The notes: generated from the sequence alone by a model not told the origin. Shown: positions 1 through 8,683, counted from the stretch's first letter. The stretch is 34,509 nucleotides of DNA from Eubacterium sp. (GCA_021769965.1 JAETRU010000029.1:1-34509), one strand, 5' to 3'. Made by a program: numbers and translations.

Positions 1-182
1 AGGCTGCATGGGGGAATCGCAGAAAAAAAGTGATCTGCGGTCAAGTCCAGTCAAATCCTTGTAAAACATGGATAGTTCTATTTTACATGGCAGCTGTAGA
101 GTAGAAAACTGCCATTGCTGTGAATAGCAACACTAAATCGGGAAAAAGTCGGCAAAACTCAAAGACAGCTTCAAAAAACGCT
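1..182. other. Left-edge stretch without a supported gene
   Basis: I see no supported gene here. Short open frames run off the left edge on both strands (for example a minus-strand frame starting near 69), but none has a ribosome binding site or recognisable residues. A 7-bp inverted repeat (TGTAAAA near 60, TTTTACA near 81) is the only structure. The stretch lies downstream of the 3' end of a tRNA gene, a common integration point for mobile elements, but no integrase or att repeat is visible. Confidence 0.4.
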
Positions 183-222
183 AAAAGAAACCCCTTGAAA
201 TCATTGCAATTTCAAGGGGTTT
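183..222 (-). terminator. Intrinsic terminator of tRNA-Arg
   Basis: A 10-bp perfect stem (191-200 with 210-219, extended by three A-T pairs) with a 9-nt loop directly abuts the CCA end of the tRNA. On the minus strand the stem is followed by TTTCTTTT. It ends the tRNA transcript. Confidence 0.85.
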
Positions 223-297
223 TGGTACACCCGGCGGGAATCGAACCCACAACTACGCTTTAGGAGAGCACTGTTATATCCATTTAACTACGGATGC
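223..297 (-). tRNA. tRNA-Arg (anticodon CCT)
   Basis: The minus strand folds into a full cloverleaf of 75 nt including an encoded CCA end. The acceptor arm is GCATCCG/CGGGTGT with two G-U type pairs, the D stem is GTTA/TAAC, the anticodon stem is GTGCT/AGCGT with the loop CTCCTAA, and the T arm is GTGGG/CCCGC around TTCGATT. The anticodon CCT reads the rare arginine codon AGG. It stands alone, with its own promoter upstream and a terminator immediately after CCA. Confidence 0.96.
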
Positions 298-312
298 GTA
301 TCGTCATTACTT

Positions 313-341
313 ATCATAACACGGTTTTGAAGAAATTTCAA
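313..341 (-). promoter_or_regulatory. Promoter of tRNA-Arg
   Basis: On the minus strand TTGAAA (336-341) and TATGAT (313-318) are separated by 17 bp. The predicted start of transcription, near 306, lies about 9 nt before the tRNA 5' end at 297. Confidence 0.7.
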
Positions 342-416
342 CACCAACCTTCCGCCAAATTTCCACGCCATCCCGGAGGCAGTAAGATATTTTTTTAATA
401 GTTTCCAAGTTTTTGG

Positions 417-445
417 TTGAATACTCCACTCTAATGTAGTAAAAT
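417..445 (+). promoter_or_regulatory. Promoter of the CoA-transferase gene
   Basis: TTGAAT (417-422) and TAAAAT (440-445) are spaced by 17 bp, a near-consensus sigma-A promoter. Transcription would start near 452, giving a leader of about 120 nt before the ATG at 574. A Rex-type operator overlaps the start of the transcript. Confidence 0.75.
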
Positions 446-456
446 ATAGTGAACAA

Positions 457-474
457 TTGTTAAAAAGTAAACAA
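457..474 (+). promoter_or_regulatory. Predicted Rex (NADH/NAD+ sensor) operator
   Basis: TTGTTAA (457-463), a 4-bp spacer, then TAAACAA (468-474) match the clostridial Rex consensus TTGTTAA-N4-TTAACAA at 13 of 14 informative positions. The site covers about +6 to +23 of the predicted transcript, where a bound repressor would block polymerase. Rex is a known repressor of fermentation and butyrate genes in Clostridia, which suits the gene downstream. A 10-bp palindrome AACAATTGTT (452-461) partly overlaps it. Confidence 0.7.
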
Positions 475-573
475 ACCGAGCACAGTAGCAGATTCAATAA
501 GTGTAGGTAATTTATCAGTTTGCTGCTTTCTCAAAAAAATCACGTCTTTTGTGATACATAACAGGAGGAGATC

Positions 574-1932
574 ATGTATAAAGTTTCTAACCTTGCGGAG
601 GAATACAAGAAAAAATTGATCACGGCGGATCAGGCTGCCGCTATGGTAGAACCAAACAGCCGTATTCACTTCGGGCTGGGATGCGGCTCCGTCGTAGATA
701 TCGACGAAGCCCTGGCAAAACGCGCAGATGAATTGAAAGGCGTAGAGATTCTCAGCACTGTCACCATCAGAAAAGAACCGTTCAAGGTCTACCAGGCCAC
801 TACATCCAATGATCAGGTACGGTTCGCGTCCGCGCACTTCAGCGGTTTTGACCGCCAGATGTGCAAAGACGGCCGCTGCTGGTACATCCCGATGCTGTTC
901 AACGAACTGCCGTATTACTGGTACAACAACCAGAACGACATCGATATCGCATTCTTCCAGGTTGCCCCGATGGACAGCCACGGCAACTTCAATCTGGGCC
1001 CGCAGGTCGCGGATATGTGGGGCGTCATCAAAGCGGCAAAGAAGGTCATCGTAGAGGTGAACGAAAACATGCCGATCGCCCACGGTCATCAGACGCAGCT
1101 GAACCTGTACGGAATCGACTACATCGTGGAGGGCAGCAACCCTTCGATGCCGGAGCTGGCCACAAAACCTGCCACCGATATCGACAGGCAGATCGCGAAA
1201 CACGTAGTAGAGCAGATCGACAGCCACAGCACCCTGCAGCTGGGAATCGGAAGTCTTCCGAACTGCATCGGACAGATGCTGGCTGATTCTGACGTCAGAA
1301 ACATCAACGCCCACACCGAGATGTTCGTAGACGCTTACGTCGACCTGTTTGAGGCAGGCAAGCTGACCGGCAACAAACCGGTAGACAAGGGCAAAGCCCT
1401 CTATACCTTCGCAGGCGGCACCCAGAAGCTGTACGATTTCATCGATGACAACCCGATCTGCTGCACAGCGCCGGTAAACTACGTAAATAACGTAAACATC
1501 GTTGCCAGCATTGACAACTTCGTATCCGTCAACAGCTGTATCCAGGTCGACCTGTACGGCCAGGTATGTTCTGAGTCCGCAGGCCACCAGCAGATCAGCG
1601 GTACCGGCGGTCAGCTGGACTTCGTCATGGGCGCTTTCCTGTCAAAGGGTGGCAAAAGCTTTATCTGCACGCCGTCCACCAGAACCCTGAAAGATGGAAC
1701 AAAGGAGTCTCTGATCGCGCCGATCCTGACTCCGGGCGCTATCGTCACTACGCCTAGAACAGCCACCAACTTCATCGTAACCGAATACGGCGCTGCCAAC
1801 CTGAAGGGCAAGTCCACATGGGAAAGAGCGGAGCTTCTGATCAACATCGCGCATCCTGATTTCCGCGAAGATCTGATCAAAGCCGCTGAGAAAAACGGCA
1901 TCTGGAAATACACCAGCAAATGCACGTTCTAA
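574..1932 (+). CDS. Acetyl-CoA hydrolase/transferase family protein, probable butyryl-CoA:acetate CoA-transferase
   Basis: This 452-residue protein belongs to the class I CoA-transferase family of butyryl-CoA:acetate and 4-hydroxybutyrate CoA-transferases. It would move CoA from butyryl-CoA to acetate in the cytosol, the last step of butyrate formation. The catalytic glutamate that forms the glutamyl-CoA thioester is expected at Glu249 in NAHTEMF; the C-terminal part carries GTGGQLDFVMGA and KGGKSFI, closer to the butyryl than to the 4-hydroxybutyrate enzymes as I recall them. Length is normal. The start follows AGGAGGAG with 4 nt spacing. It is a single-gene unit between its own promoter, with a Rex-like operator, and a strong terminator. 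Exact acyl preference cannot be read from sequence alone. Confidence 0.85.
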   Translation: MYKVSNLAEEYKKKLITADQAAAMVEPNSRIHFGLGCGSVVDIDEALAKRADELKGVEILSTVTIRKEPFKVYQATTSNDQVRFASAHFSGFDRQMCKDGRCWYIPMLFNELPYYWYNNQNDIDIAFFQVAPMDSHGNFNLGPQVADMWGVIKAAKKVIVEVNENMPIAHGHQTQLNLYGIDYIVEGSNPSMPELATKPATDIDRQIAKHVVEQIDSHSTLQLGIGSLPNCIGQMLADSDVRNINAHTEMFVDAYVDLFEAGKLTGNKPVDKGKALYTFAGGTQKLYDFIDDNPICCTAPVNYVNNVNIVASIDNFVSVNSCIQVDLYGQVCSESAGHQQISGTGGQLDFVMGAFLSKGGKSFICTPSTRTLKDGTKESLIAPILTPGAIVTTPRTATNFIVTEYGAANLKGKSTWERAELLINIAHPDFREDLIKAAEKNGIWKYTSKCTF

Positions 1933-1964
1933 ACAGGCACATTCTAATCCATACTATATATCAC

Positions 1965-2006
1965 AAAAGAGCCGGGAGCCGGAATACATCCAGCCCCGGC
2001 TCTTTT
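1965..2006 (+). terminator. Bidirectional intrinsic terminator
   Basis: GAGCCGGG (1969-1976) pairs with CCCGGCTC (1995-2002), flanked by AAAA and TTTT. It ends the CoA-transferase gene and, read on the minus strand, also the ABC exporter operon whose last stop is at 2037. Confidence 0.88.
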
Positions 2007-2036
2007 GCCGCATCATAACAAGGGAATTCCTCTATT

Positions 2037-4463
2037 CTAGTTCACATCATTTCTGCTCAGGATCTCAGCCGGCGTCTTGCGCATAGTCCCTGCCACCGGC
2101 AGCAGACCGGCCAGCATATTAAACGCGAAGATCATCCCCAGACTGACCAGAAATACAGCCGGATTCATCAGATACTGCCCTCCGATCACAGGGATCTTAG
2201 ATATACCGTTCAGGATATAGGCCATGACAGCCATGCCCGGCAAAGTTGTCAGGGTGGTCAGCGCTATGATCTCGCCCATAAACATCTTGTAGATATCTCT
2301 CTTCTTCAGACCGATGGCCCGCAGCACGCCAACCTCTTTGACCCTTGACAGGAAGGAAGACCGCAACATCAGGTACATCTCGATGAGAGAGATCAGCAGG
2401 ATGATGCCGGATACCAGGATCGTCGCCATGATCTGCTTCATGATGCTGTCGATATAATTCTGTCTGCTGTCCTCGTAACAGTCCGTCACCTTTACGTTCT
2501 TCGCGGACAGTTTCTCGTAGACTGCCCCCTTGTCAGACGGCGACAGAATCAGACTGCTGCTCTTTTCCAGATAAGCTTTTTCCGCCGTCTTCCTGCTGAC
2601 AAAGATCCGGTCCCGCTGCCGGCTGTCGCTGTAATAGCCGCAGACTGTCAGCTTTTTGCCGCCGACACGCGCGTCGATCTGAGTGCCTACCGGCGCTTCG
2701 TACCTGTAAGCCTCATTGATCAGAGCCTCTCCGTCCGCCTCTGGCGCGCTGCCGCCGGTAACAGTGATATCGCTGTCATCCTTTACAAGCTCATAGTTCA
2801 TCGGTTCTTCCGCGGAAGCAGCGCTGTCAGGCTCCTCCTGATCCGGCTGGTTCATCAGCACATCCATCATCAGTTCCCGTTTCACGTAGATAGACGGGCT
2901 TCCCTGATCTGTGATGCCGGTAATAGTAAACGTGCCCAGATTCGGCAGTTCTGCCCTTCGCCCGATCAGGTCAGCAGGCTCTGACAGCCCGATCATTTTG
3001 GTCCGGTCATCAGACAGCAGCGCCTGCGCCGCGATCCTGTCTATGATTATATCCCGGTCTTCTTTCGCGGGTCTTCCGGCGATCAAAGCGTCTTCCGCCG
3101 CCATGTCACGAGCCGCCAGAGAACCCTCCAGGCTGGACACGACGCCTGCCGTCTGATAATAGTCATCCAGAGGGAACAGGAAAGACACACGGGAATCTCC
3201 CGGCAGCACATAATCCACACCATTCATCTTCTCATATTTTTCAAAGACCGCCGGCGTCAGCTTCACGCCTTCTATACTCAGATAGTTCTGATGCACCTGA
3301 ACGAACTTTTCATCGGTGATGTTGGTGATCCCGGCAATATTGCTGACAGCGTAGATAGAAAACATAGACGCCAGCACAAAGCCCAGCAGCAGTATCTTTT
3401 TGATCAGGGAATAAGAAAATATCTTCTTATATCCTCCCGCCAGCATGGAAGGCAGAGAGTATATGGAGGTGTATTTCGGCCTGAGATCCTGATCCGCCTG
3501 CCCGTCATAACCAAATTCATAGCTCTCGTAGATGTCTCTGGACAGCTTCTGATAATGGCCGTCTACCAGTTCTACCGCGTCGGAGCCCTGGTTTATCCCT
3601 TCCGGAAGCTGAATGTACAGATTGTTTCCGCGAAGTACCACCTTGATCTCAGGGATCTCTGTCTCCTCTTCCCTGTCACTGTAAAATCTCACCCGCAGTC
3701 CGTCACTGGAAAGCTCCTGTTGTACCGGCAGATCCTGAATATAGATCTTGTTTTCCATCCGGTAATCCAGATCATCACTGTGAGAGTTTTCCTTGTCGCT
3801 GACGATCTTTCCGTCGACGATCTCCACGATACGGGAAGCGTAGAACTCCGCGATCTCTCTTTCATGGGTAACCAGGATCACCAGTTTTTCCCGGGAAATC
3901 GCCTTGATGATATTCATGATCTCAATGGTGTTGCGGCTGTCCAGATTTCCCGTCGGCTCGTCGGCAATGATGATCTTCGGGTTCTTTACCAGCGCTCTGG
4001 CGATGCCTACCCTCTGACGTTCTCCGCCGGAAAGCATCTTGGCAGGGCGGTTCCTGTAACGGTCGATGCCTACCCGTTTCAGGATATACATGACCCGCTT
4101 CTCTATCTCCGCCTTGTCCCGGATGCCCATCATCCGCAGCACCAGCGCCACATTGTCAAATACCGTTTCGTCTTCGATCAAATTGTAATTCTGAAAGATA
4201 TACCCTACGCAGCTGTTGCGCAGCTCATCTTTTTTATTGTTGGAGCGGGTAGTCATCCGCTGCCCGTCGATGAGGATCTCTCCGCTGTCCACCTTATCCA
4301 GTCCGCCGATGGCGTTGAGCAGGGTGGTCTTTCCGCATCCGGAGTGGCCGAGGAAGGTCACCAGACCTTTATCAGCCAGTTCGATGGAGGTATCGTTGAT
4401 GACGTGGATCTCATTGCTCTTTTTTCTGTTGTAGTATTTGTTTACGCCTGTTAATCTGATCAT
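2037..4463 (-). CDS. ABC exporter, fused ATPase and FtsX/MacB-like permease (second gene of pair)
   Basis: The 808-residue protein joins an N-terminal ABC ATPase to an FtsX-like permease. Walker A is at 39-47 (GHSGCGKTT), the signature LSGGERQ at 144-150, Walker B IIIADEP at 164-170 and the switch His at 200. After a linker, one membrane helix lies near 355-377, then a roughly 290-residue external domain, then three helices near 675-698, 730-750 and 770-795: the MacB topology. Such proteins work by mechanotransmission, often on antimicrobial peptides, lipoproteins or signals. The gene starts 3 nt after its upstream partner, with GGAGGAGG overlapping the partner's stop. No membrane-fusion protein or two-component genes are next to it. 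Substrate unknown. Confidence 0.88.
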   Translation of the reverse strand: MIRLTGVNKYYNRKKSNEIHVINDTSIELADKGLVTFLGHSGCGKTTLLNAIGGLDKVDSGEILIDGQRMTTRSNNKKDELRNSCVGYIFQNYNLIEDETVFDNVALVLRMMGIRDKAEIEKRVMYILKRVGIDRYRNRPAKMLSGGERQRVGIARALVKNPKIIIADEPTGNLDSRNTIEIMNIIKAISREKLVILVTHEREIAEFYASRIVEIVDGKIVSDKENSHSDDLDYRMENKIYIQDLPVQQELSSDGLRVRFYSDREEETEIPEIKVVLRGNNLYIQLPEGINQGSDAVELVDGHYQKLSRDIYESYEFGYDGQADQDLRPKYTSIYSLPSMLAGGYKKIFSYSLIKKILLLGFVLASMFSIYAVSNIAGITNITDEKFVQVHQNYLSIEGVKLTPAVFEKYEKMNGVDYVLPGDSRVSFLFPLDDYYQTAGVVSSLEGSLAARDMAAEDALIAGRPAKEDRDIIIDRIAAQALLSDDRTKMIGLSEPADLIGRRAELPNLGTFTITGITDQGSPSIYVKRELMMDVLMNQPDQEEPDSAASAEEPMNYELVKDDSDITVTGGSAPEADGEALINEAYRYEAPVGTQIDARVGGKKLTVCGYYSDSRQRDRIFVSRKTAEKAYLEKSSSLILSPSDKGAVYEKLSAKNVKVTDCYEDSRQNYIDSIMKQIMATILVSGIILLISLIEMYLMLRSSFLSRVKEVGVLRAIGLKKRDIYKMFMGEIIALTTLTTLPGMAVMAYILNGISKIPVIGGQYLMNPAVFLVSLGMIFAFNMLAGLLPVAGTMRKTPAEILSRNDVN

Positions 4464-4466
4464 CCC

Positions 4467-6728
4467 TTACACCTCCTCCTTGTACGCGTTCATAGCCGTC
4501 TTCTTAAACAGCTGCCGGGCGTATCTGGCCGCCAGCAGAATGGACATGAGGCACAGCACTGCGTACAGCAGCACCAGATCTCCTGCGGACAGGTATCCGA
4601 TCAGATTCTGCAGCGCAGAGACACGGACCGCGCCTGACTTTACCAGTCCAAGAACCGCCAGCCATAGGAAAAAGGCGATATTGAACACGGTGAACAGCTC
4701 TACCTTCAGCAGACTGCTGCAGTTGCCCTTCGTAGCTCCCAGCATCCTGATGGTAGAAAAGTATGTGTTTCTGGATTTCAGGATCAGCTTCACGATAAAG
4801 TAGGTGATGAAGAACAGCACCAGCAGGATCCCGGCCAGCATAACGGCATACAGTGTATGGAGGATCACGATAAATCCGCCGCTGGAATCAGCCAGTCCGT
4901 CCTCCATACAGAAAGCGTCATAGCCCGCCTCTTCGATGGCTCCGGCAATTTCTTCTGCGTTTCTGTGGTCAGAGACTATAACGCTGGACTGAAAGCTTCC
5001 CTTATCAAAGATCTTCGCGTAATCCTTTTCATTGACAAAGAGGCTGCCCGCCACCATATCAAAATCGCTGCGCGAAAGAAGCTGCTGCAGATTCTCTTTG
5101 TTATATACCGCTCCTACCGTAAAGCTGTACTGATCGGTAAAATACAGGCTTTTGTTCGTCAGTTTCAGAGTCTCGCCGTAGGCGCTGCCTGAAGTCATGG
5201 ACGCCAGATCCTCTGACACGTAGATCTGTCCCGACGGAACCTCCTTTGACGGTATCAGGCCCGTACCGCCGCTTTCCCCGCCGATCGTCTGTATCTTCCC
5301 GGCGAATGTTATCTCCTGGCTGCAGTATTTCTCCAGCGCGGCAGAGCGAATATGGTTCAGCGCGCCGTCTGTCAGTTTCAGCCACGCCTCGCAGTAAACG
5401 TCGGACTCGTCTACGATTTTCTCCTCGGCCTCTGTCATATAGCCCCAGCCGACGATACGTAGTTTTTCTTTAAGCAGCGCGGCCGCGCTGTTGTTATCCT
5501 GCATATCCACTTTGCTTCCCATGGCCAGGTCCATCACTCCGTCGGCATAGCCGTTCTTTGGGATCAGCAGGAACACTTCGTTATCCTTCTCCGGCAGGCG
5601 GCCCTCGCGAACCCGGCTTTCGTCTGCCGCGCCTTCCTGTATGCTGCCGATGATATAGAAGTTTCCGTTCTCCGGATCGTCGGTCAGGTCTACCATCAGG
5701 TCCAGCATCAGGTCGTTTTGAACCACCTGTTTCACGCCGCCGAGCCCTGCCAGCGTCTTGTAATCCGCCTCGGTCAGAGGGTTTCCGTCAGGACGCGTCA
5801 CGATGATGCGGTCCCGCGCCGTGTTGTTGAAAAAGTTATTATATCCGCCGGTCTGCATGTCGGTCATGTTCATAAAAGAAGTATACTGAGCGATAACTCC
5901 GCCGCACAGAAAGATGAACACGGCCAGCAGAAGCAGAAACTTTGCCGGCAGGTTAAAGGTGTTCCGCAGTCCCAGCCGCACCATGCTGCCGGTCTGCAGG
6001 CCGTCAGCCCGGGCCGTCTGTATACTCTCCTCTGAGCAAAGGTCTGACCGCCGGGCTATCTGTTTATCTTCCGCCACTCTTCCGTCGTGCATGGTGATCT
6101 TTCTGGTCACATAGGGCTCTACCTGATCGTAGTTATGGGTGACGATGATGATCAGCTTATCCTTAGACAACTCCGACAGCAGTTTAATGATATCCGCTGC
6201 CGACTGACTGTCCAGATTGCCTGTCGGCTCGTCAGCCACGATGATCGGCGTCTCCTTTGCCAGCGCTCTGGCTATGGCCACCCTCTGCTTCTGTCCGCCG
6301 GAAAGCTTAGAAGCCTTGGTCTTCGCGTAAGCGGACAGGCCTACCTTTTCGATGATACCGTCTACTTTAGCCGGGATCTCCTCCTTGCTGTAGCCGCTGG
6401 TCAGAAGTACCAGTTCCACATTCTGATAGACCGTATAACTGTTGATCAGATTAAACGTCTGAAAGATATTTCCGATATATTTTTTTCTGTAGTCTTCCAG
6501 GTCTTCTTTGGAAAATCCGCTGGTCGGTCTGCCGCCTACGTACATTTCGCCTTCTTCGTAACTGTCCAGGCCGGAAATGACATTGAGCAGCGTGGACTTG
6601 CCGCTGCCGCTCTCGCCGGTGATGGCGACGAACTCGCCGATCCGGAATTCCAAATCCACCTTTGAAAACCCGGTGGATACCAGCCCGCCCGCGGAATAGA
6701 ATTTTGATACCCGTTCTAGTCTTAACAT
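4467..6728 (-). CDS. ABC exporter, fused ATPase and FtsX/MacB-like permease (first gene of pair)
   Basis: This 753-residue protein has the same plan as the next gene in its operon. The ATPase domain has Walker A at 38-46 (GESGSGKST), an LSGGQKQR signature and VADEPTGNLD. One membrane helix lies near 261-283, followed by an external domain of about 330 residues and three C-terminal helices near 620-648, 675-697 and 713-736. The two proteins are clearly different in their external domains, so a heterodimeric exporter is more likely than two copies of one pump. A weak promoter with phased TTAAGA repeats lies upstream. Substrate and regulator are not visible in the window. Confidence 0.88.
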   Translation of the reverse strand: MLRLERVSKFYSAGGLVSTGFSKVDLEFRIGEFVAITGESGSGKSTLLNVISGLDSYEEGEMYVGGRPTSGFSKEDLEDYRKKYIGNIFQTFNLINSYTVYQNVELVLLTSGYSKEEIPAKVDGIIEKVGLSAYAKTKASKLSGGQKQRVAIARALAKETPIIVADEPTGNLDSQSAADIIKLLSELSKDKLIIIVTHNYDQVEPYVTRKITMHDGRVAEDKQIARRSDLCSEESIQTARADGLQTGSMVRLGLRNTFNLPAKFLLLLAVFIFLCGGVIAQYTSFMNMTDMQTGGYNNFFNNTARDRIIVTRPDGNPLTEADYKTLAGLGGVKQVVQNDLMLDLMVDLTDDPENGNFYIIGSIQEGAADESRVREGRLPEKDNEVFLLIPKNGYADGVMDLAMGSKVDMQDNNSAAALLKEKLRIVGWGYMTEAEEKIVDESDVYCEAWLKLTDGALNHIRSAALEKYCSQEITFAGKIQTIGGESGGTGLIPSKEVPSGQIYVSEDLASMTSGSAYGETLKLTNKSLYFTDQYSFTVGAVYNKENLQQLLSRSDFDMVAGSLFVNEKDYAKIFDKGSFQSSVIVSDHRNAEEIAGAIEEAGYDAFCMEDGLADSSGGFIVILHTLYAVMLAGILLVLFFITYFIVKLILKSRNTYFSTIRMLGATKGNCSSLLKVELFTVFNIAFFLWLAVLGLVKSGAVRVSALQNLIGYLSAGDLVLLYAVLCLMSILLAARYARQLFKKTAMNAYKEEV

Positions 6729-6757
6729 GGTGTTCCCCTTTCGCTTATGATGACTGT

Positions 6758-6763
6758 ACTATA
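6758..6763 (-). promoter_or_regulatory. -10 element of the ABC exporter operon
   Basis: TATAGT on the minus strand, about 30 nt before the ATG. The region 17 bp upstream reads GGATTT, a poor -35, which suggests the promoter needs an activator; phased repeats at 6804-6830 are placed suitably. Confidence 0.5.
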
Positions 6764-6803
6764 CCATAAAAAGGAAGGGAAAATCCATAGATTCCGGGCA
6801 TTC

Positions 6804-6833
6804 TTAAGAAACGTAAGGAAATATTAAGAAACA
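6804..6833 (-). promoter_or_regulatory. Three 10-bp direct repeats upstream of the ABC exporter pair
   Basis: Plus-strand cores TTAAGAA (6804-6810), TAAGGAA (6814-6820) and TTAAGAA (6824-6830) recur with an exact 10-bp period, about 50 to 80 bp upstream of the predicted start of transcription. Helically phased direct repeats before a weak -35 are typical of OmpR/PhoB-type response regulator sites. A related set occurs upstream of the YfhO operon. Confidence 0.6.
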
Positions 6834-6852
6834 TAGGATGACAGCAAAAGTC

Positions 6853-8520
6853 CTACATCCCCGCCGCGGCGATGATCTTCGGTATCAGCTGCTTTTTTCG
6901 GGAAACCATGCCCGGCAGGCGGATGATCTCGCCGTTATCATAGGTCTCATCCCACTCTCCCTGAAAGGCTTCTTCGATCAGCTCTCTGGCGCCGTTTCCC
7001 ACGCAGATCAGGCCCGTGGTCCGGGTCAGAAAGTTGGTCAGCATGAAGAACAGCATATCCATGTGCTGGCGGGCGCGGACCTCCTCCATAAAAGGCAGCA
7101 GCTCCTGCTGCAGCGATTCCAGCTCGCTCCGGTTAGGGGATGTCAGCTGCCCCACGCCAAAGGAAAGCTGATCCGTCGTAAAAGTCTTGAAATCCCGAAA
7201 GAAAATCTCCTCTACTGTTTTGCCTCTCAGATTGCTGCCCGCGGCAAACATCCTCTCTGCAAAGACTTCCATATCCAGCTCGGCGGCAGCTGCCAGTTCT
7301 TCTGCCGCCATCCGGTCGGTCTCCGTACAGGTGGGCGAGCGAAATAAAAGGGTATCGGAAATAATGGCGCTGCACAGCAGTCCTGCCGTCGTTCTGTCTA
7401 CAGGCTGCCCCTGCTCCTTATACATCTGATAGATGATCGTCGCCGTGCATCCCAGAGGCTGGTTGCGGAATACCACCGGAGACATGGTCTCTACAGAGCC
7501 GATGCGGTGATGGTCGATGATCTCTTTGATCTCAGCCTGCTCTATGCCGGATACGGTCTGATTTCTCTCATTGTGATCCACCAGAATCACCGGCTTGCCC
7601 TTTGCCCCCAGCAGGTTCCGCCGAGAGATCATACCCAGATAACGGCGGTTCTCTCCCAGTACGGGGAAGTCCCGATGGCGTTTGCTGGCCATGACCTCTC
7701 TGACTTCGTTGATACCGTCGCCCTCTTCAAAGGTGATCAGTTTTTCCGTCCGCATGAAAAAGCCGACGGGAATACTTTGATGGATCAGTCTTGCCGTGGT
7801 AAAAGCATCGTAAGGCGTGCTGATGACCACACAGCCCCGCTCCTGCGCCAGCTTTCTAATGGTAAAGGCCACCGCCGCCCCCTCGCAGACCACGATGCAG
7901 CCTGCTTCCATCTCAATGGCGCACAGCTGGGACTCATAGCGGTTTCCCAGGATCACCAGATCACCCTTCTCGATGTAGCTTTCCAGCACGTCGGGATTCG
8001 CCGCCGCTACCAGAACCTTTCCCCTTGAAAAAAGAGCGGCGCAGTCGCCCGCTGCTGCGGTTCCCTGCAGAGTTTCCACGATGTTGGCATACGGGGTATC
8101 TGCCTGTGACAGGATATGACTGTCATAGACGTTCATATAGGACTTGGCAATGTCCCCGATGGTGATCAGCCCCTCCAGCATCCCCTTTGATGAGACCACG
8201 GGCACCGTATAGATATCATTCTCCTGCATCATCTGCCACGCCCGCTTGATCGAAAGCCCCCGCCTGACGCCTTTTGTCCGGCGGATCTGAATATCGCGCA
8301 CCTGCGTTTCCACGGTCTCCATCAGCTCCGGCACAGGCACGTCAAAGTATTCCAGAACGAACCGGGTCTCGTCGTTGATCTGGCCGGCCCGCGCAGGGAT
8401 ATAACTGCCGCCGGTCCGCGCCTTCAGCGCCGCGTAGCAGATAGCCGAACAAATGGAATCCGTATCCGGGTTTTTGTGCCCGATGACATATGTTATCTCT
8501 TGTGACTGCTTTTGCTGCAT
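6853..8520 (-). CDS. Family II manganese-dependent inorganic pyrophosphatase with CBS and DRTGG domains
   Basis: The 555-residue enzyme hydrolyses pyrophosphate to phosphate in the cytosol and pulls biosynthetic reactions forward. The DHH-family metal site is visible in two parts: GHKNPDTDSI with His15, Asp19 and Asp21, and DHHRIGS at 336-342, followed by the conserved SDTLLF and SPTCTETD segments. Between them, about residues 65-300, lie two CBS motifs flanking a DRTGG-like domain. In characterised clostridial CBS pyrophosphatases this insert binds adenine nucleotides and tunes activity. The DHHA2 domain closes the protein. The start follows AAAGGGG, and a strong promoter lies upstream. No terminator separates it from the ABC operon, so some read-through is possible. 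Confidence 0.93.
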   Translation of the reverse strand: MQQKQSQEITYVIGHKNPDTDSICSAICYAALKARTGGSYIPARAGQINDETRFVLEYFDVPVPELMETVETQVRDIQIRRTKGVRRGLSIKRAWQMMQENDIYTVPVVSSKGMLEGLITIGDIAKSYMNVYDSHILSQADTPYANIVETLQGTAAAGDCAALFSRGKVLVAAANPDVLESYIEKGDLVILGNRYESQLCAIEMEAGCIVVCEGAAVAFTIRKLAQERGCVVISTPYDAFTTARLIHQSIPVGFFMRTEKLITFEEGDGINEVREVMASKRHRDFPVLGENRRYLGMISRRNLLGAKGKPVILVDHNERNQTVSGIEQAEIKEIIDHHRIGSVETMSPVVFRNQPLGCTATIIYQMYKEQGQPVDRTTAGLLCSAIISDTLLFRSPTCTETDRMAAEELAAAAELDMEVFAERMFAAGSNLRGKTVEEIFFRDFKTFTTDQLSFGVGQLTSPNRSELESLQQELLPFMEEVRARQHMDMLFFMLTNFLTRTTGLICVGNGARELIEEAFQGEWDETYDNGEIIRLPGMVSRKKQLIPKIIAAAGM

Positions 8521-8555
8521 AATATGAAAAACCCCTTTCCCTTCATAAGGCTTTC

Positions 8556-8585
8556 ATTATATACATCCTGCCGCCCGGCCGTCAA
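8556..8585 (-). promoter_or_regulatory. Promoter of the pyrophosphatase gene
   Basis: On the minus strand TTGACG (8580-8585) and TATAAT (8556-8561) are separated by 18 bp, close to the sigma-A consensus. Confidence 0.8.
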
Positions 8586-8636
8586 TTGGAGAAAAGTCCT
8601 AGATTCAGTCTTTTCCGCGATGGATACCGCTGCAAG

Positions 8637-8662
8637 CAAAAAGACCGGCGTGCTGCCGGTCC
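8637..8662 (-). terminator. Terminator of the dehydrogenase-like gene
   Basis: GACCGGC (8643-8649) pairs with GCCGGTC (8655-8661) around a 5-nt loop, followed on the minus strand by TTTTT. It lies 22 nt after the stop of the 2-hydroxyacid dehydrogenase homologue. Confidence 0.85.
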
Positions 8663-8683
8663 TCTGCTATTACTTTCATACTG

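Noticed and set aside
1-69. Minus-strand frame starting near 69 and leaving the window on the left
   Set aside because: No Shine-Dalgarno sequence and only about 23 codons visible; plus-strand frames are equally possible.
460-1587. Long minus-strand open frame opposite the CoA-transferase gene
   Set aside because: It lies antisense to a clearly recognised gene, has no ribosome site or family features, and reflects the codon bias of the real gene.
3291-4454. Long plus-strand open frame opposite the ABC exporter gene
   Set aside because: Antisense to a well-supported ATPase domain; no recognisable protein features.
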